Source of the DNA: Metabacillus dongyingensis
GTDB taxonomy: Bacteria > Bacillota > Bacilli > Bacillales > Bacillaceae
Reading direction: 5' to 3'
Assembly: GCF_019933155.2 (NCBI RefSeq)
Contig: NZ_CP082944.1
Span: 4,342,001-4,406,000 of the forward strand
DNA length: 64,000 bases
A program made the position numbers and the translations under genes. The notes under the pieces are model-generated. The model ran no database searches. It was given only the letters and a program-made list of their open reading frames with translations, and was not told the origin of the DNA. Below are positions 46,443 through 55,305 of the stretch, piece after piece; positions within the stretch are counted from its first letter, which is position 1; each line of letters starts with the position of its first letter.

Positions 46443-47690
46443 TTATGACAATTTTTCTTCCATTTCAGGAAATTTAAAGTCTCCATGTTTCTTTTCTGTT
46501 TCTGCTACAATCACTGCACATGCCGCATCTCCTGTAATATTAACTGCTGTACGAGCCATATCCAGCAGACGGTCTATACCGATGATCAAGGCGATGCCTG
46601 CTACGGGAAGGCCTACAGAGTTTAAGACCATCGCAAGCATGATAAGTCCAACTCCTGGTACACCGGCTGTTCCAATTGAAGCGAGAACAGCTGTAAGTAC
46701 TACTGTCAGCAACTGAGTGAAAGAAAGATCAATATTGTAGACTTGAGCGATAAAGATTGTTGCTACACCCTGCATAATGGCCGTTCCATCCATATTAATG
46801 GTTGCGCCGAGCGGCTGAACGAAACTTGAGATCGGCTCTGGAACCTTCAGACGCTTTTGCGCTGTTTCCATAGATACAGGAAGTGTCGCATTACTGCTTG
46901 ATGTACTGAAAGCTACTGCCATGGCAGGAGCGAAATTTTTAAAGAACCAGATCGGGCTTTGCTTTGCCAGAAAAAGAATGGATGAACCATAGGTGACAAT
47001 AGCATGAATCACAAGTGCAAGCATTACAACTCCCATGTAGAGTCCCATTGCTTTAAGGGCGTCTAAACCTTGACTGCCTACAGCAGTAGCAATAAGACCG
47101 AAAGTACCGTATGGAGCGAATTTCATCACTAGATTTACTAAATACATCATTAAATCATTGCCTTGCTCAACTACCTTAAATAATGTATTTGCTTTCTTTC
47201 CAAGAAACGTGATGCCAAGGCCAACAAAAATTGAGAAAATAATAATTTGCAGCATATTACCATCGGCAAATGCTTTAACAGGATTCGTCGGAATCATATT
47301 TAAGAATGTTTCTGCAACAGATGGAGCTTCTTCAGCTTTATATTCAGCGGACTTTGTATCGAATTCACCTACATTGCCGGGCTGAATGGTCAGTGCAAGG
47401 ATTAAGCCTATAACAATGGCTACTGCTGTTGTTACTAAAAAGTAGGTGACCGTTTTAACACCTATTCTTCCTAATTTCTTTGGATCTCCTAACCCAGCAA
47501 CTCCCAGAGTAATAGAAAAGAAGACTATTGGTACGACGAGCATATTGATTAAGTTTAGAAAGATTTTTCCAAGCGGGGTAAATAGGAACGTGTCTAACTG
47601 TTTAAATAAATCCGGAGCCGTGATATTAAGAATGAGGCCGACAATTGCCCCCAGAATAAGACCAATGATGATTTTCGTTGCTAGTTTCAT
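46443..47690 (-). CDS. Dicarboxylate/amino acid:cation symporter (DAACS family)
   Basis: 415 aa, eight helices plus two re-entrant hairpins. Hallmarks are FSTSSSNATLPVS (HP1 serine-rich loop), LGATINMDGTAIMQG (Na+/H+-binding NMDGT) and GIDRLLDMARTAVNITGD (substrate Arg-free variant of the last helix). It imports glutamate, aspartate, C4-dicarboxylates or cystine; which one is not clear, and it is not closely similar to the GltT-like protein at 60698. It has its own c-di-AMP riboswitch. RBS AACGGAGGTTTTAT precedes the ATG. Confidence 0.9.
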   Translation of the reverse strand: MKLATKIIIGLILGAIVGLILNITAPDLFKQLDTFLFTPLGKIFLNLINMLVVPIVFFSITLGVAGLGDPKKLGRIGVKTVTYFLVTTAVAIVIGLILALTIQPGNVGEFDTKSAEYKAEEAPSVAETFLNMIPTNPVKAFADGNMLQIIIFSIFVGLGITFLGKKANTLFKVVEQGNDLMMYLVNLVMKFAPYGTFGLIATAVGSQGLDALKAMGLYMGVVMLALVIHAIVTYGSSILFLAKQSPIWFFKNFAPAMAVAFSTSSSNATLPVSMETAQKRLKVPEPISSFVQPLGATINMDGTAIMQGVATIFIAQVYNIDLSFTQLLTVVLTAVLASIGTAGVPGVGLIMLAMVLNSVGLPVAGIALIIGIDRLLDMARTAVNITGDAACAVIVAETEKKHGDFKFPEMEEKLS

Positions 47691-47782
47691 ATAAAACCTC
47701 CGTAAAAAAGTAATAGATAGTGTTTAATTCCCAATAAATAGAGAAAGAGAAACATATATGTGGGAGTTTTTTTAAAAAATAC

Positions 47783-47812
47783 AAAAAACCGCGAGAGAAT
47801 TCTCGCGGTTTT
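47783..47812 (-). terminator. Riboswitch terminator upstream of the DAACS symporter
   Basis: Perfect arms AAAACCGCGAGA/TCTCGCGGTTTT followed on the minus strand by TTTGTATTTTTT. Confidence 0.9.
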
Positions 47813-47848
47813 ATTCGTCAATTTGAATAATTATAACATTTCCACAGA

Positions 47849-47980
47849 TGAGTCTCTCCACCGCATACGAGGTTAGCTGTCGGATTCGGACGAAGAGTGT
47901 CCTACCTTTTGACCATAAAGGATTCACCCCAGTGCAACTGCACAGTTTGGTTCCCCCGTTCCCATTTTAGGATTAAGCGT
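47849..47980 (-). promoter_or_regulatory. Cyclic di-AMP (ydaO/yuaA) riboswitch upstream of the DAACS symporter
   Basis: Minus-strand blocks ACGCTTAATCC, GGGAACGGGGGAACCAAA, TGGGGTGAATCC, GGTAGGAC, ACTCT, GTCCGAATCCGACAGCTAA, CCTCGTATGCGG and GGAGAGAC. ACCCAAT of the consensus is AACCAAA here and GGGC/GCCC became GGAC/GTCC, a compensated change. A strong terminator follows. Confidence 0.93.
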
Positions 47981-48107
47981 ATATTTATTAAGTTATACTA
48001 CTATTCTAAATACAAGATTTAATTTTTGCAAATATAAAAATTTGCCTTTAATTGGATTTGAACATAAAATTTAGCAAAAAACGTTCTTACTTTAAGGAGT
48101 TTTAACC

Positions 48108-48842
48108 ATGAAAAAGTGGATAAAAAATTTTTTTCTGATTGCATCAGGGGGTCTGATTCTCTCTTTTGCAGGATTTTATATCTGGTCCCAAATCACCTAT
48201 AAACCGGCTGAAGAACTGTTTTACACTACTAATTTACTGGATCAAAATGATAAAAATGGGTATTTGCTGTTTCAGCCTGAAAACCAAAAAACGAATAATG
48301 GCATCATTCTATATCCTGGAGCAAAAGTTGATCCGAGAGCATATGCCTATCTTGCAGAGCAGTTAACTCAAAAAGGGTTCACTGTCTTAATTCCTAAAAT
48401 GCCCTTTAACCTGGCTATTGCAGGCATCAGCAAAGCAGATAAAATTATAAATGATAGAGACGAGATTGAAAATTGGTACATTGGAGGACACTCTCTCGGA
48501 GGTTCGGCTGCTTCTATTTACGCGTTTGAACATCAGGAAAATATAAAAGGGCTTTTCCTGCTTGCTGCTTATCCGGCAGATTCCAGTGATTTTTCAAACA
48601 CACATTTTCCGATTCTGACCATCTATGCAGAACATGACGGATTAACAACCCTGGATGAAATAAAAGAAACGAAACACCTATTGTCTGACAATACCTTTTA
48701 TTACAAAATTAACGGCGGCAATCATGCACAGTTTGGCATTTACGGAGAACAAAAAGGAGATAACAAAGCCCAGATCAATGTCTTTGTTCAACAAGATCAG
48801 GTCATTCGAGAAATAAACAGCTGGATCGGGCGGATTGAGTAA
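48108..48842 (+). CDS. Membrane-anchored alpha/beta hydrolase
   Basis: 244 aa. An N-terminal hydrophobic helix (about 8-27) probably anchors it with the domain outside. The nucleophile is Ser129 in GGHSLGGSAA, with Asp in AEHDGLT and His in GGNHAQFG, so the triad is complete. The opening NNGIILYPGAKVDPRAYAYLA fits the Abhydrolase_5 family. Substrate unknown. TTAAGGAGTTTTAACC precedes the ATG. Confidence 0.87.
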   Translation: MKKWIKNFFLIASGGLILSFAGFYIWSQITYKPAEELFYTTNLLDQNDKNGYLLFQPENQKTNNGIILYPGAKVDPRAYAYLAEQLTQKGFTVLIPKMPFNLAIAGISKADKIINDRDEIENWYIGGHSLGGSAASIYAFEHQENIKGLFLLAAYPADSSDFSNTHFPILTIYAEHDGLTTLDEIKETKHLLSDNTFYYKINGGNHAQFGIYGEQKGDNKAQINVFVQQDQVIREINSWIGRIE

Positions 48843-48892
48843 AAGGCAAGGGAGATTTTCTCGTTTTTTTCTGCATTTACAAGCCATAAAAA

Positions 48893-48930
48893 AAAACGGA
48901 AACAGGCAGCAGAACCATGCCTGTTTCCGG
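48893..48930 (-). terminator. Terminator of the M3 oligopeptidase gene
   Basis: Arms CCGGAAACAGGCA/TGCCTGTTTCCG, then a long T-run on the minus strand. Confidence 0.88.
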
Positions 48931-48935
48931 TTTAT

Positions 48936-50729
48936 TTATTTTGTCGCTTCCAAAAACTCTTCTACATCTTGCACAGTCAGCTGAACAGCTTTTTGCCAGA
49001 AATCCTCTTTTGTTAAGTCCACTCCTAAGTGTTTCATAGCCAAATCTTCTACCTGCATGGATCCTGTATCTTTTAAAAGAGCAATGTATTTCTCTTCAAA
49101 CGCTGTTCCCTCTTCCAATGCTTTCGCATATATGCCAAGTGAGAACAAATAGCCAAACGTATATGGGAAATTATAGAACGGCACACCGGTAATATAGAAA
49201 TGCAGTTTTGATGCCCAGAAATGAGGATGGTACTCTCCTAAAGCATCACAATAAGCTTCTTTTTGTGCAGCTTCCATTAATTGATTTATTCTTTCCGTAC
49301 TGACGATTCCTTTTTTGCGTTCCTCATAAAAAGAAGTTTCAAATAGGAAGCGGCCGTGAATATTCATGAGCAGTGCAACACTTCTTTGCACTTTATCTTC
49401 TAATAGTGCCAAACGCTCGTCATCAGATTTTGCTTTTTTTACTGAGGCATCTGCAACAATCATTTCAGCAAATGTTGATGCTGTTTCAGCTACATTCATC
49501 GCATAATTGCGGTTAAGCGGATGCACTCCCGCCATTGCATGCTGATGGAAGGCATGGCCCAGCTCATGGGCAAGAGTTGCGATATTTGACGGGGTGCCGG
49601 AGAATGTCATGAAGATTCTGGACTGGTCACTTTCGGTAAAACTTGTGCAAAAACCTCCCGGAGCTTTTCCCGGACGATCTTCAGCCTCGATCCAGCGGTT
49701 CTCAAATGCTTTTTTTGTAAATGAAGTCAGTTCTTCTCCAAAGTGGCTGAATTGATCTAAGATAAATTCAGCTCCCTCCTGATAGCTGACCTTCGCTTCT
49801 TTCCCGCCAATCGGTGCATCGAGATCGTACCAGCTAAGCTTTTCGACACCAAGCAAATCTGCTTTTCTTTTTAAATAGCTTACAAGCGGCTGTTTATTCT
49901 CAGAAATCACCTTCCACATGACATCAAGGGTCTCGCGTTTCATTCTGTTGATTTCAAGCGGCTCACTCAGAACATCGTCCCAGCCCCGCTTTTCATATAC
50001 ATTCAGTCTAAAACCAGATAAATGGTTCAGCGTATGGGCAAATAAATCTGCACCGCTTCCCCACGCCTTTTCCCATTCTTCAAACACAGATTTTCTGACT
50101 GATCTGTCCGCGCTTGAGAATTTATTGGCTGCCTGGCCTACAGACAATTCATGTACTTTGTCATCTTCTTTGTATGGTATTTTCACTTTGGAGACGAGAG
50201 TATCATATAGCTGTCCCCACGCATGATAGCCGTCCACTGACAAGGCATTGATCAGTGTTTCCTGCTCCATCTGCAGTTTGTTTTTTGCTCTGTTCCTGCG
50301 CTCGGTCAAGGCAAATTTTAATTCAGTCAAGGCATCAGCATTTACAAGCTCAGGCCAAACCGTATCGTCAACTTGAACGAGCTTTTGATCAAAGGCTGCC
50401 AAAGCATTTTGAAACTGAGAACTGAGTTGAGTAACCTTCCCCCGGAGCACGGAGGCATGCTTATCATTTGTATCCTGAGCCTGCAGACACCCGACAAAAG
50501 CTCCTGCCTGTCTCATCCGTTTTGCAATACCCTGAAATTTCTCAAGAACCTCTCCTAAAAGGATGCTGTCTTCTTTTGTTTGAGGTACTTTGATGCTCTC
50601 TGCCTGCACCTTAAATGAAGGAACATCAACTTCAAGCTCCTCTAAATACTTTTTAAAGGCAACAGATTTGCTTCCACCTTCAAAAAACACATCTAAATCC
50701 CACGTTTCAGCATACGTAGCAGCTTTCAT
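48936..50729 (-). CDS. M3 family oligoendopeptidase
   Basis: 597 aa from ATG 50729 (GGGGG lies 7 bp upstream; an ATG two codons earlier is also possible). The zinc site LAHELGHAFHQHAM gives HExxH with the third ligand Glu in NVAETASTFAEM. GGFCTSFTESDQSRIFMTFSG (partial) is typical of the PepF/M3B subgroup. It degrades oligopeptides in the cytosol; no signal peptide is present. Single gene with its own terminator. Confidence 0.92.
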   Translation of the reverse strand: MKAATYAETWDLDVFFEGGSKSVAFKKYLEELEVDVPSFKVQAESIKVPQTKEDSILLGEVLEKFQGIAKRMRQAGAFVGCLQAQDTNDKHASVLRGKVTQLSSQFQNALAAFDQKLVQVDDTVWPELVNADALTELKFALTERRNRAKNKLQMEQETLINALSVDGYHAWGQLYDTLVSKVKIPYKEDDKVHELSVGQAANKFSSADRSVRKSVFEEWEKAWGSGADLFAHTLNHLSGFRLNVYEKRGWDDVLSEPLEINRMKRETLDVMWKVISENKQPLVSYLKRKADLLGVEKLSWYDLDAPIGGKEAKVSYQEGAEFILDQFSHFGEELTSFTKKAFENRWIEAEDRPGKAPGGFCTSFTESDQSRIFMTFSGTPSNIATLAHELGHAFHQHAMAGVHPLNRNYAMNVAETASTFAEMIVADASVKKAKSDDERLALLEDKVQRSVALLMNIHGRFLFETSFYEERKKGIVSTERINQLMEAAQKEAYCDALGEYHPHFWASKLHFYITGVPFYNFPYTFGYLFSLGIYAKALEEGTAFEEKYIALLKDTGSMQVEDLAMKHLGVDLTKEDFWQKAVQLTVQDVEEFLEATK

Positions 50730-50836
50730 CGCCATTCCCCCTGTTATGTATTTCGGGACACTAAATAATCCCTCACTTGTCATTATAAAACAATTAACGA
50801 AAAATTTGTACAATTCAACCGGCTAAAAACAAAAGA

Positions 50837-50867
50837 AAAAGGCATGACGAAGTGTCATAGCCTTTAC
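50837..50867 (-). terminator. Terminator of tatA
   Basis: Arms AAAGGCTATGAC/GTCATGCCTTT (one extra base in one arm) with TTTCTTTTG on the minus strand. Confidence 0.8.
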
Positions 50868-50876
50868 GAATTTTAT

Positions 50877-51071
50877 TTATTTAATTTGTTTATCTGATTT
50901 TGCATCATCGTCGTCCATAAGACCTTTAGTAGCATTCTTAAACTCTCGTAGCGTTTTGCCTGCAGCTTTACCTAATTCAGGCAATTTTTTCGGTCCGAAA
51001 AGAAGCAATGCAACAAAAACGATCAACATAATTTCGCCGAATCCTAAGTTCACTATGAACCCTTCTTCCAT
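50877..51071 (-). CDS. tatA: Twin-arginine translocase subunit TatA
   Basis: 64 aa. One membrane helix ([23 protein letters not shown]) with the FGPKKLPE hinge and an amphipathic helix ([15 protein letters not shown]), then an acidic tail. It forms the pore component for export of folded proteins. No tatC is adjacent, so it acts with a TatC encoded elsewhere. Confidence 0.93.
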   Translation of the reverse strand: MEEGFIVNLGFGEIMLIVFVALLLFGPKKLPELGKAAGKTLREFKNATKGLMDDDDAKSDKQIK

Positions 51072-51203
51072 CTCAATTTAATAGATTATTTATCAGTAAA
51101 AAGAAAACGCTGCCTTTGTAAATTATAGTTGATTTATCCATGAATTGCAAAATGAAATTCGGCCAATATTATTTAGGGAAAATTTAGAAATACATGAATT
51201 CCA

Positions 51204-51232
51204 TTGACAAAAGGAAGCTGAATTGGTAGTTT
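51204..51232 (+). promoter_or_regulatory. Candidate promoter for the lysine-riboswitch transcript
   Basis: TTGACA at 51204-51209 and a weak TAGTTT -10 at 51227-51232 with 17-bp spacing, about 40 bp before the aptamer. Confidence 0.35.
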
Positions 51233-51273
51233 TATTTTATTCAAATATTATTTTTACTATAAATCCTCACTAT

Positions 51274-51459
51274 AATCTCGGTGAGGTAGAGGTTGCACCA
51301 ATTAAGAGTAGATTGCAAGAGGCTAGTGGAGCTGTTGACTGCAAATTCGAAAGGACTTGGTGCCGAAGTTTGAAACAGCCACTTTGTTTCTTGCTGGGAC
51401 TGTATCGAATAGGTACTGGACTGCCACAGAGAATCTGTGGAGTGCTATCATGAGATTTT
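51274..51459 (+). promoter_or_regulatory. Lysine (L-box) riboswitch
   Basis: Conserved blocks in order: AATCTCGGTGAGGTAGAGGT, AAGAGTA, GGACTTGGTGCCGAAG, GCTGGGACTGT, GTACTGGACTGCCAC, GAGTGCTATCATGAGATT. The ends pair (AATCTC with GAGATT). It is followed by a terminator and an APC permease gene. Confidence 0.93.
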
Positions 51460-51483
51460 TGAGTGAGTTTTTTGTGTATTTTT

Positions 51484-51513
51484 GCGCATGGACTTGTTCC
51501 ATGCGCTTTTTGT
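51484..51513 (+). terminator. Lysine riboswitch terminator
   Basis: Perfect arms GCGCATGG/CCATGCGC followed by TTTTTGTTTG, 89 bp before the permease start. Confidence 0.88.
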
Positions 51514-51601
51514 TTGTCAAAAATGATCCATTTCTTCAAAAAATACACACACTAATTATGCAGCCATAACATTATGGTTCTATTTATAGGAGGTTTCAGC
51601 A

Positions 51602-53017
51602 GTGAAACAGAAAAAATGGGGATTTTGGCTTTTAACAGCCTTTGTAGTAGGAAATATGGTGGGCTCCGGAATTTTTATGCTGCCAAGCACACTGGCACAG
51701 ACCGCAAGTCCGCTTGGCGTCACAAGCGCCTGGCTTGTAACCGGATTAGGTGTTTTAATGATTGCACTTGTATTCGGAAATTTATCAATCCGCAGACCTG
51801 ATCTTACAGCAGGTCCGCAAAGCTATGCTAAAGCTTTATTTGATACTCCCAAAAGAGGAAAAGTCGCCGGATTCAGCATGGTGTGGGGATATTGGGTCGC
51901 AAACTGGATCAGCAATGTCGCGATCATCACAAGCTTCGCAGGCTACCTTTCTACATTCTTTCCTATTATGTCCGACGAATCTATTCTTTTTTCAATTGGT
52001 TCGCAGGATGTTCAATTAGGAAGAGCCGTTACATTTATTGTTTGTACCATTTTGCTTTGGGGCACTCATACCATTCTTTTAACGAACTTGAGCGGTGCAG
52101 GCAAATTGAATTTTGTGGCTACTGCTTCAAAAGTAATCGGTTTTATGCTTTTCATCATCGCTGGTTTATTTGCACTGGAGTCAGCAGCGTTTGGAGAATT
52201 TTATTTCCCGGTGGAAGCAGAGCCTGGTGTGACTTACGGGCTGACAAATCAAGTTCAATTTGCTGCAATCTCGACTTTATGGGCATTCGTAGGAATAGAG
52301 TCGGCAGTCATTCTGTCAGGACGCGCGTCTTCTCAGCGTGATGTAAAAAGAGCGACCATCACTGGCCTAATTATTGCTGTGTTTATCTATATGATTATCA
52401 CACTTATCACAATGGGCGTTCTGCCGCACGATCAGCTGCAGTCATCTGACAAGCCTTTTGTTGATGTTCTTTCAATCATTATTGGCGATGCCGGTGCAAA
52501 TGCAATGGCACTATTGGCTGTCGTATCTTTGTTTGGATCAACGATCGGATGGATTCTGCTGTCATCTGAAGTGCCGTACCAGGCTGCAAAATCAGGTATT
52601 TTCCCTGCTTTCTTTGCTAAAACAAATAAAAAAGGAAGTCCGAAAAATGCTTTGATAATAACGAATTTAATGTCTCAAATCTTTATTTTCTCAACGATTT
52701 CCGGAACCATCAGTGAAGCTTATACATTCTTAACAACATCAGCTACACTTGCCTATCTTTTCCCATACCTTGTATCGTCTATCTTCTTCTTAAAGCTGAT
52801 TGCCAAAGGAGAGACATATGATCTTATTAAAGGGTCAAGAGTAAAAGACGGAATCATCGCCTCACTAGCCTGTATTTATTCTGTTTGGGTGATTGTTACA
52901 GGAACTGCTGATATAAAAACATTTATACTTGGAGTCGGCCTTTTCTTTGCAGGATTTGTGATTTATCCGTTTTTGACGAAATATATGAAAAAACAAGATA
53001 CTGGCTCAACCATATAA
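51602..53017 (+). CDS. Basic amino acid APC permease, probable lysine transporter
   Basis: 471 aa, about 12-13 helices. MVGSGIFMLPSTLA (helix 1 glycine-rich binding site), WGYWVANWISNVA and ALWAFVGIESAV-type sequence in helix 6 place it in the arginine/ornithine antiporter group with YvsH. The GTG start at 51602 follows AGGAGGTTTCAGCA. The L-box leader makes lysine the best guess for the substrate: expression rises when lysine is scarce. Confidence 0.9.
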   Translation: MKQKKWGFWLLTAFVVGNMVGSGIFMLPSTLAQTASPLGVTSAWLVTGLGVLMIALVFGNLSIRRPDLTAGPQSYAKALFDTPKRGKVAGFSMVWGYWVANWISNVAIITSFAGYLSTFFPIMSDESILFSIGSQDVQLGRAVTFIVCTILLWGTHTILLTNLSGAGKLNFVATASKVIGFMLFIIAGLFALESAAFGEFYFPVEAEPGVTYGLTNQVQFAAISTLWAFVGIESAVILSGRASSQRDVKRATITGLIIAVFIYMIITLITMGVLPHDQLQSSDKPFVDVLSIIIGDAGANAMALLAVVSLFGSTIGWILLSSEVPYQAAKSGIFPAFFAKTNKKGSPKNALIITNLMSQIFIFSTISGTISEAYTFLTTSATLAYLFPYLVSSIFFLKLIAKGETYDLIKGSRVKDGIIASLACIYSVWVIVTGTADIKTFILGVGLFFAGFVIYPFLTKYMKKQDTGSTI

Positions 53018-53020
53018 TAG

Positions 53021-53048
53021 AAGGCTGCATGTTGAATGCAGCCTTTTT
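53021..53048. terminator. Bidirectional terminator between the APC permease and CBS gene
   Basis: Arms AAGGCTGCAT/ATGCAGCCTT with TTTTTT on the plus strand. On the minus strand it adjoins the CBS gene stop codon and so may also end the kdp operon. Confidence 0.85.
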
Positions 53049-53461
53049 TAATTCTTTTTCCCCAAAAGCTGAGCTGCGCAATATTCAATAATTTCCCTTC
53101 TTCTGATTATACCTATAAAGATTCCCTTATCGTCTGTAACAGGTACGAAATTCTGTTCCATCGCCCTTGTAATAATGTTCTCCATTTCAGCATGAATGGA
53201 TATTGGTTCATTCTTTCGATGGTAATTAAGATCAGTTAATCGGATTTTTTCTGTGTTATGAAAATGCAAATCAGGTGTGTTTTTCAGCATCCACAGCAAA
53301 TCACCTTCTGTAAGTGTTGTTACGTACTTCCCCTCATCATCAAGCAGCGGAACGGCTGAATAACGGTGATATTCCATTCGTTCAAGCGCCTGCCTCATGG
53401 TGGCATAAATGTTTAAATAAACAACTTCCTTTTTGGGTATAAGGAAAAAAGCAATATTCAT
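53048..53461 (-). CDS. CBS-domain protein at the end of the kdp operon
   Basis: 137 aa with two CBS motifs: about 18-70 (VYLNIYATMRQALERMEYHR, AVPLLDDEGKYVTTLTEGDL) and about 82-135 (MENIITRAMEQNFVPVTDDK, FIGIIRRREI). The pair would form one Bateman module, which usually binds adenine nucleotides. CbpB/DarB-type CBS proteins bind c-di-AMP, so a nucleotide-sensing role in K+ control is an attractive guess. It follows kdpD by 15 bp in the same direction. Confidence 0.85.
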   Translation of the reverse strand: MNIAFFLIPKKEVVYLNIYATMRQALERMEYHRYSAVPLLDDEGKYVTTLTEGDLLWMLKNTPDLHFHNTEKIRLTDLNYHRKNEPISIHAEMENIITRAMEQNFVPVTDDKGIFIGIIRRREIIEYCAAQLLGKKN

Positions 53462-53476
53462 TTCTCCTGAACTCCT

Positions 53477-54628
53477 TTAAGATCGTCCATCTGACACGAT
53501 GTGAATATCAATATTCTCTGTCTTTCTCATTATGGTATTCACAATGGAACCCTTTCTAATTTCTTCCCATCTTGTTCTTGCTGACTGACCGAGAAGGATT
53601 TGTGTAATGTGATACTGCTTAGCAATATCAATAATGACCTGAGCGGGTTTGCGGCTGCCTTCCTGCTCCAGCAAAAATACAGCATTAAATTGAGAGGCAA
53701 GTATTTTCCATTGCTCCGTTCTTTCCCGTTTTTCCTGTGAAAACGCCTCAGGGGAATTCTTCGTTACATTCAGAATATACAACTGAGCTTTTAGCCGGTT
53801 CGCCATCCGCCATCCTCTTCTGATTAATTTTTCAGCAGTTGGCCCATACCCGACACATACAAGGATTTTTTCATGAACACCTATTGGACCATACACTAAA
53901 TTCCCGCTGATCTGCTCTATTTTTTCGTCTACATCATCTGCTACTTCTCTCAAGGCAAGTTCTCTTAGGGATGATAAATTGGTTACTGTAAAAAAATGAG
54001 TAAGGCTTTGCTCAATTTTTTCCGAGGCATATATTTTCCCATCTGCCAGCCGCTTCCGAAGGGTTTCAGGAGTGACATCAATGAGCTGAATTTCATGAGC
54101 ATCCTGAACAAATAAATCCGGCACTCTTTCTCTCACTGCCACTCCCGTTATTTGCTGTACAATGTCGTGAACGCTTTCTAGATGCTGGATGTTTACCGCA
54201 GACATCACATTAATGCCGGCATTTAAAATTTCTTCTACATCCATATATCTCTTTTTATTTTTTGAGCCCGGAATGTTGGTATGGGCCAGCTCATCAATCA
54301 CAATGACTTTAGGCATTCTTTGTATGATGGCATCTACATTCAATTCTCTAAAAATACTTCCTTTATAATTCATCTCTTTCAGAGGAACCACTTCAATATC
54401 TTTAATCAGTTCCTCTGTTTCTTTTCTCCCGTGGCATTCGATCAGACCGATTGCAACATCTATTCCTTCCAGCTTTAAATCATAGGCATCCTGGAGCATT
54501 TTATAAGATTTCCCGACACCAGGTGCTGCACCGACATAAAGCTTCAGCTTTCCCCGCTTTTCTTCAGCAATTTCATTAAGAAGCTCCTGCGGGGTTTTTC
54601 GTCTGAAATAAGGGTGTTTTTCACTCAT
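53477..54628 (-). CDS. kdpD: Short KdpD: N-terminal sensor and USP domains only
   Basis: 383 aa from ATG 54628 (AGAGGTGATGA upstream). The KdpD domain (about 20-230) has Walker A GAAPGVGKS and VIVIDELAHTNIPGS. A universal-stress-protein domain (about 240-380) follows. The four membrane helices and histidine-kinase core of full KdpD (about 890 aa) are absent, and the protein ends cleanly at a stop codon. No kdpE is present. In Staphylococcus the KdpD USP domain binds c-di-AMP; here the comparable loop reads VCVGYGP and I do not see an SxS motif. It may regulate KdpFABC directly. Confidence 0.9.
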   Translation of the reverse strand: MSEKHPYFRRKTPQELLNEIAEEKRGKLKLYVGAAPGVGKSYKMLQDAYDLKLEGIDVAIGLIECHGRKETEELIKDIEVVPLKEMNYKGSIFRELNVDAIIQRMPKVIVIDELAHTNIPGSKNKKRYMDVEEILNAGINVMSAVNIQHLESVHDIVQQITGVAVRERVPDLFVQDAHEIQLIDVTPETLRKRLADGKIYASEKIEQSLTHFFTVTNLSSLRELALREVADDVDEKIEQISGNLVYGPIGVHEKILVCVGYGPTAEKLIRRGWRMANRLKAQLYILNVTKNSPEAFSQEKRERTEQWKILASQFNAVFLLEQEGSRKPAQVIIDIAKQYHITQILLGQSARTRWEEIRKGSIVNTIMRKTENIDIHIVSDGRS

Positions 54629-54687
54629 TTCATCACCTCTGAAAAGTTGAATGACCTCAGCTGAATAGAAGCTGAGGTGCATCATCG

Positions 54688-55272
54688 TTAGTTCAACATA
54701 TTTTTTAAAGCCAGATTTAATTGAAGAACGTTTACCTTCTCTTCACCAAACATTCCAAGTTCCCTTCCTTGAGTATGCTGCTTGATCATGTTTTCAAGCT
54801 TTGATTGATCAATTCCAGTTGCTTTTGAAATACGTTTCACCTGAGCATATGCGGCACCCGGGCTGATATGAGGATCAAGCCCCGAGCCTGAATTCGTCAG
54901 CAGATCATTTGGCACTTCACTTACTGGCGTTTCCGGGTTGTTTTTCTTCCATTCTTCAATCGAATCCAGCGTGCGCTTTATCATATCTGCATTAGATGGT
55001 GCATAGTTGTTGGAACCTGACCCCGCACCATTATTTTCAATGCTTGAAATTCTGCCATGAAAATAGCTGTCCGCGCTGAATGATTGCCCGATAAGCTCAG
55101 AGCCTATTACATTCATATTCTCATCATATACTAAGCTGCCATTTGCCTTTGCTGGAGAAATGGTTTGAGCGATTCCTGTCACAGCCACTGGGTAAATTAT
55201 GCCGCAAATCACCATTAAGAATAAACTCATTCTGATGATCGGACCCATAATTGATTGTTTTTCTTCCATCAT
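54688..55272 (-). CDS. kdpC: Potassium-transporting ATPase subunit KdpC
   Basis: 194 aa. One N-terminal membrane helix (about 12-32), then an extracytoplasmic domain with GSELIGQSFSADSYFHGRIS, NYAPSNADM and the family C-terminal GSGLDPHISPGAAYAQVKRI. KdpC assists K+ transfer and complex stability in KdpFABC. It is followed by the short kdpD. Confidence 0.95.
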   Translation of the reverse strand: MMEEKQSIMGPIIRMSLFLMVICGIIYPVAVTGIAQTISPAKANGSLVYDENMNVIGSELIGQSFSADSYFHGRISSIENNGAGSGSNNYAPSNADMIKRTLDSIEEWKKNNPETPVSEVPNDLLTNSGSGLDPHISPGAAYAQVKRISKATGIDQSKLENMIKQHTQGRELGMFGEEKVNVLQLNLALKNMLN

Positions 55273-55305
55273 AAAATACCTCTTTTCTACCTATTTAAAT
55301 ATACG

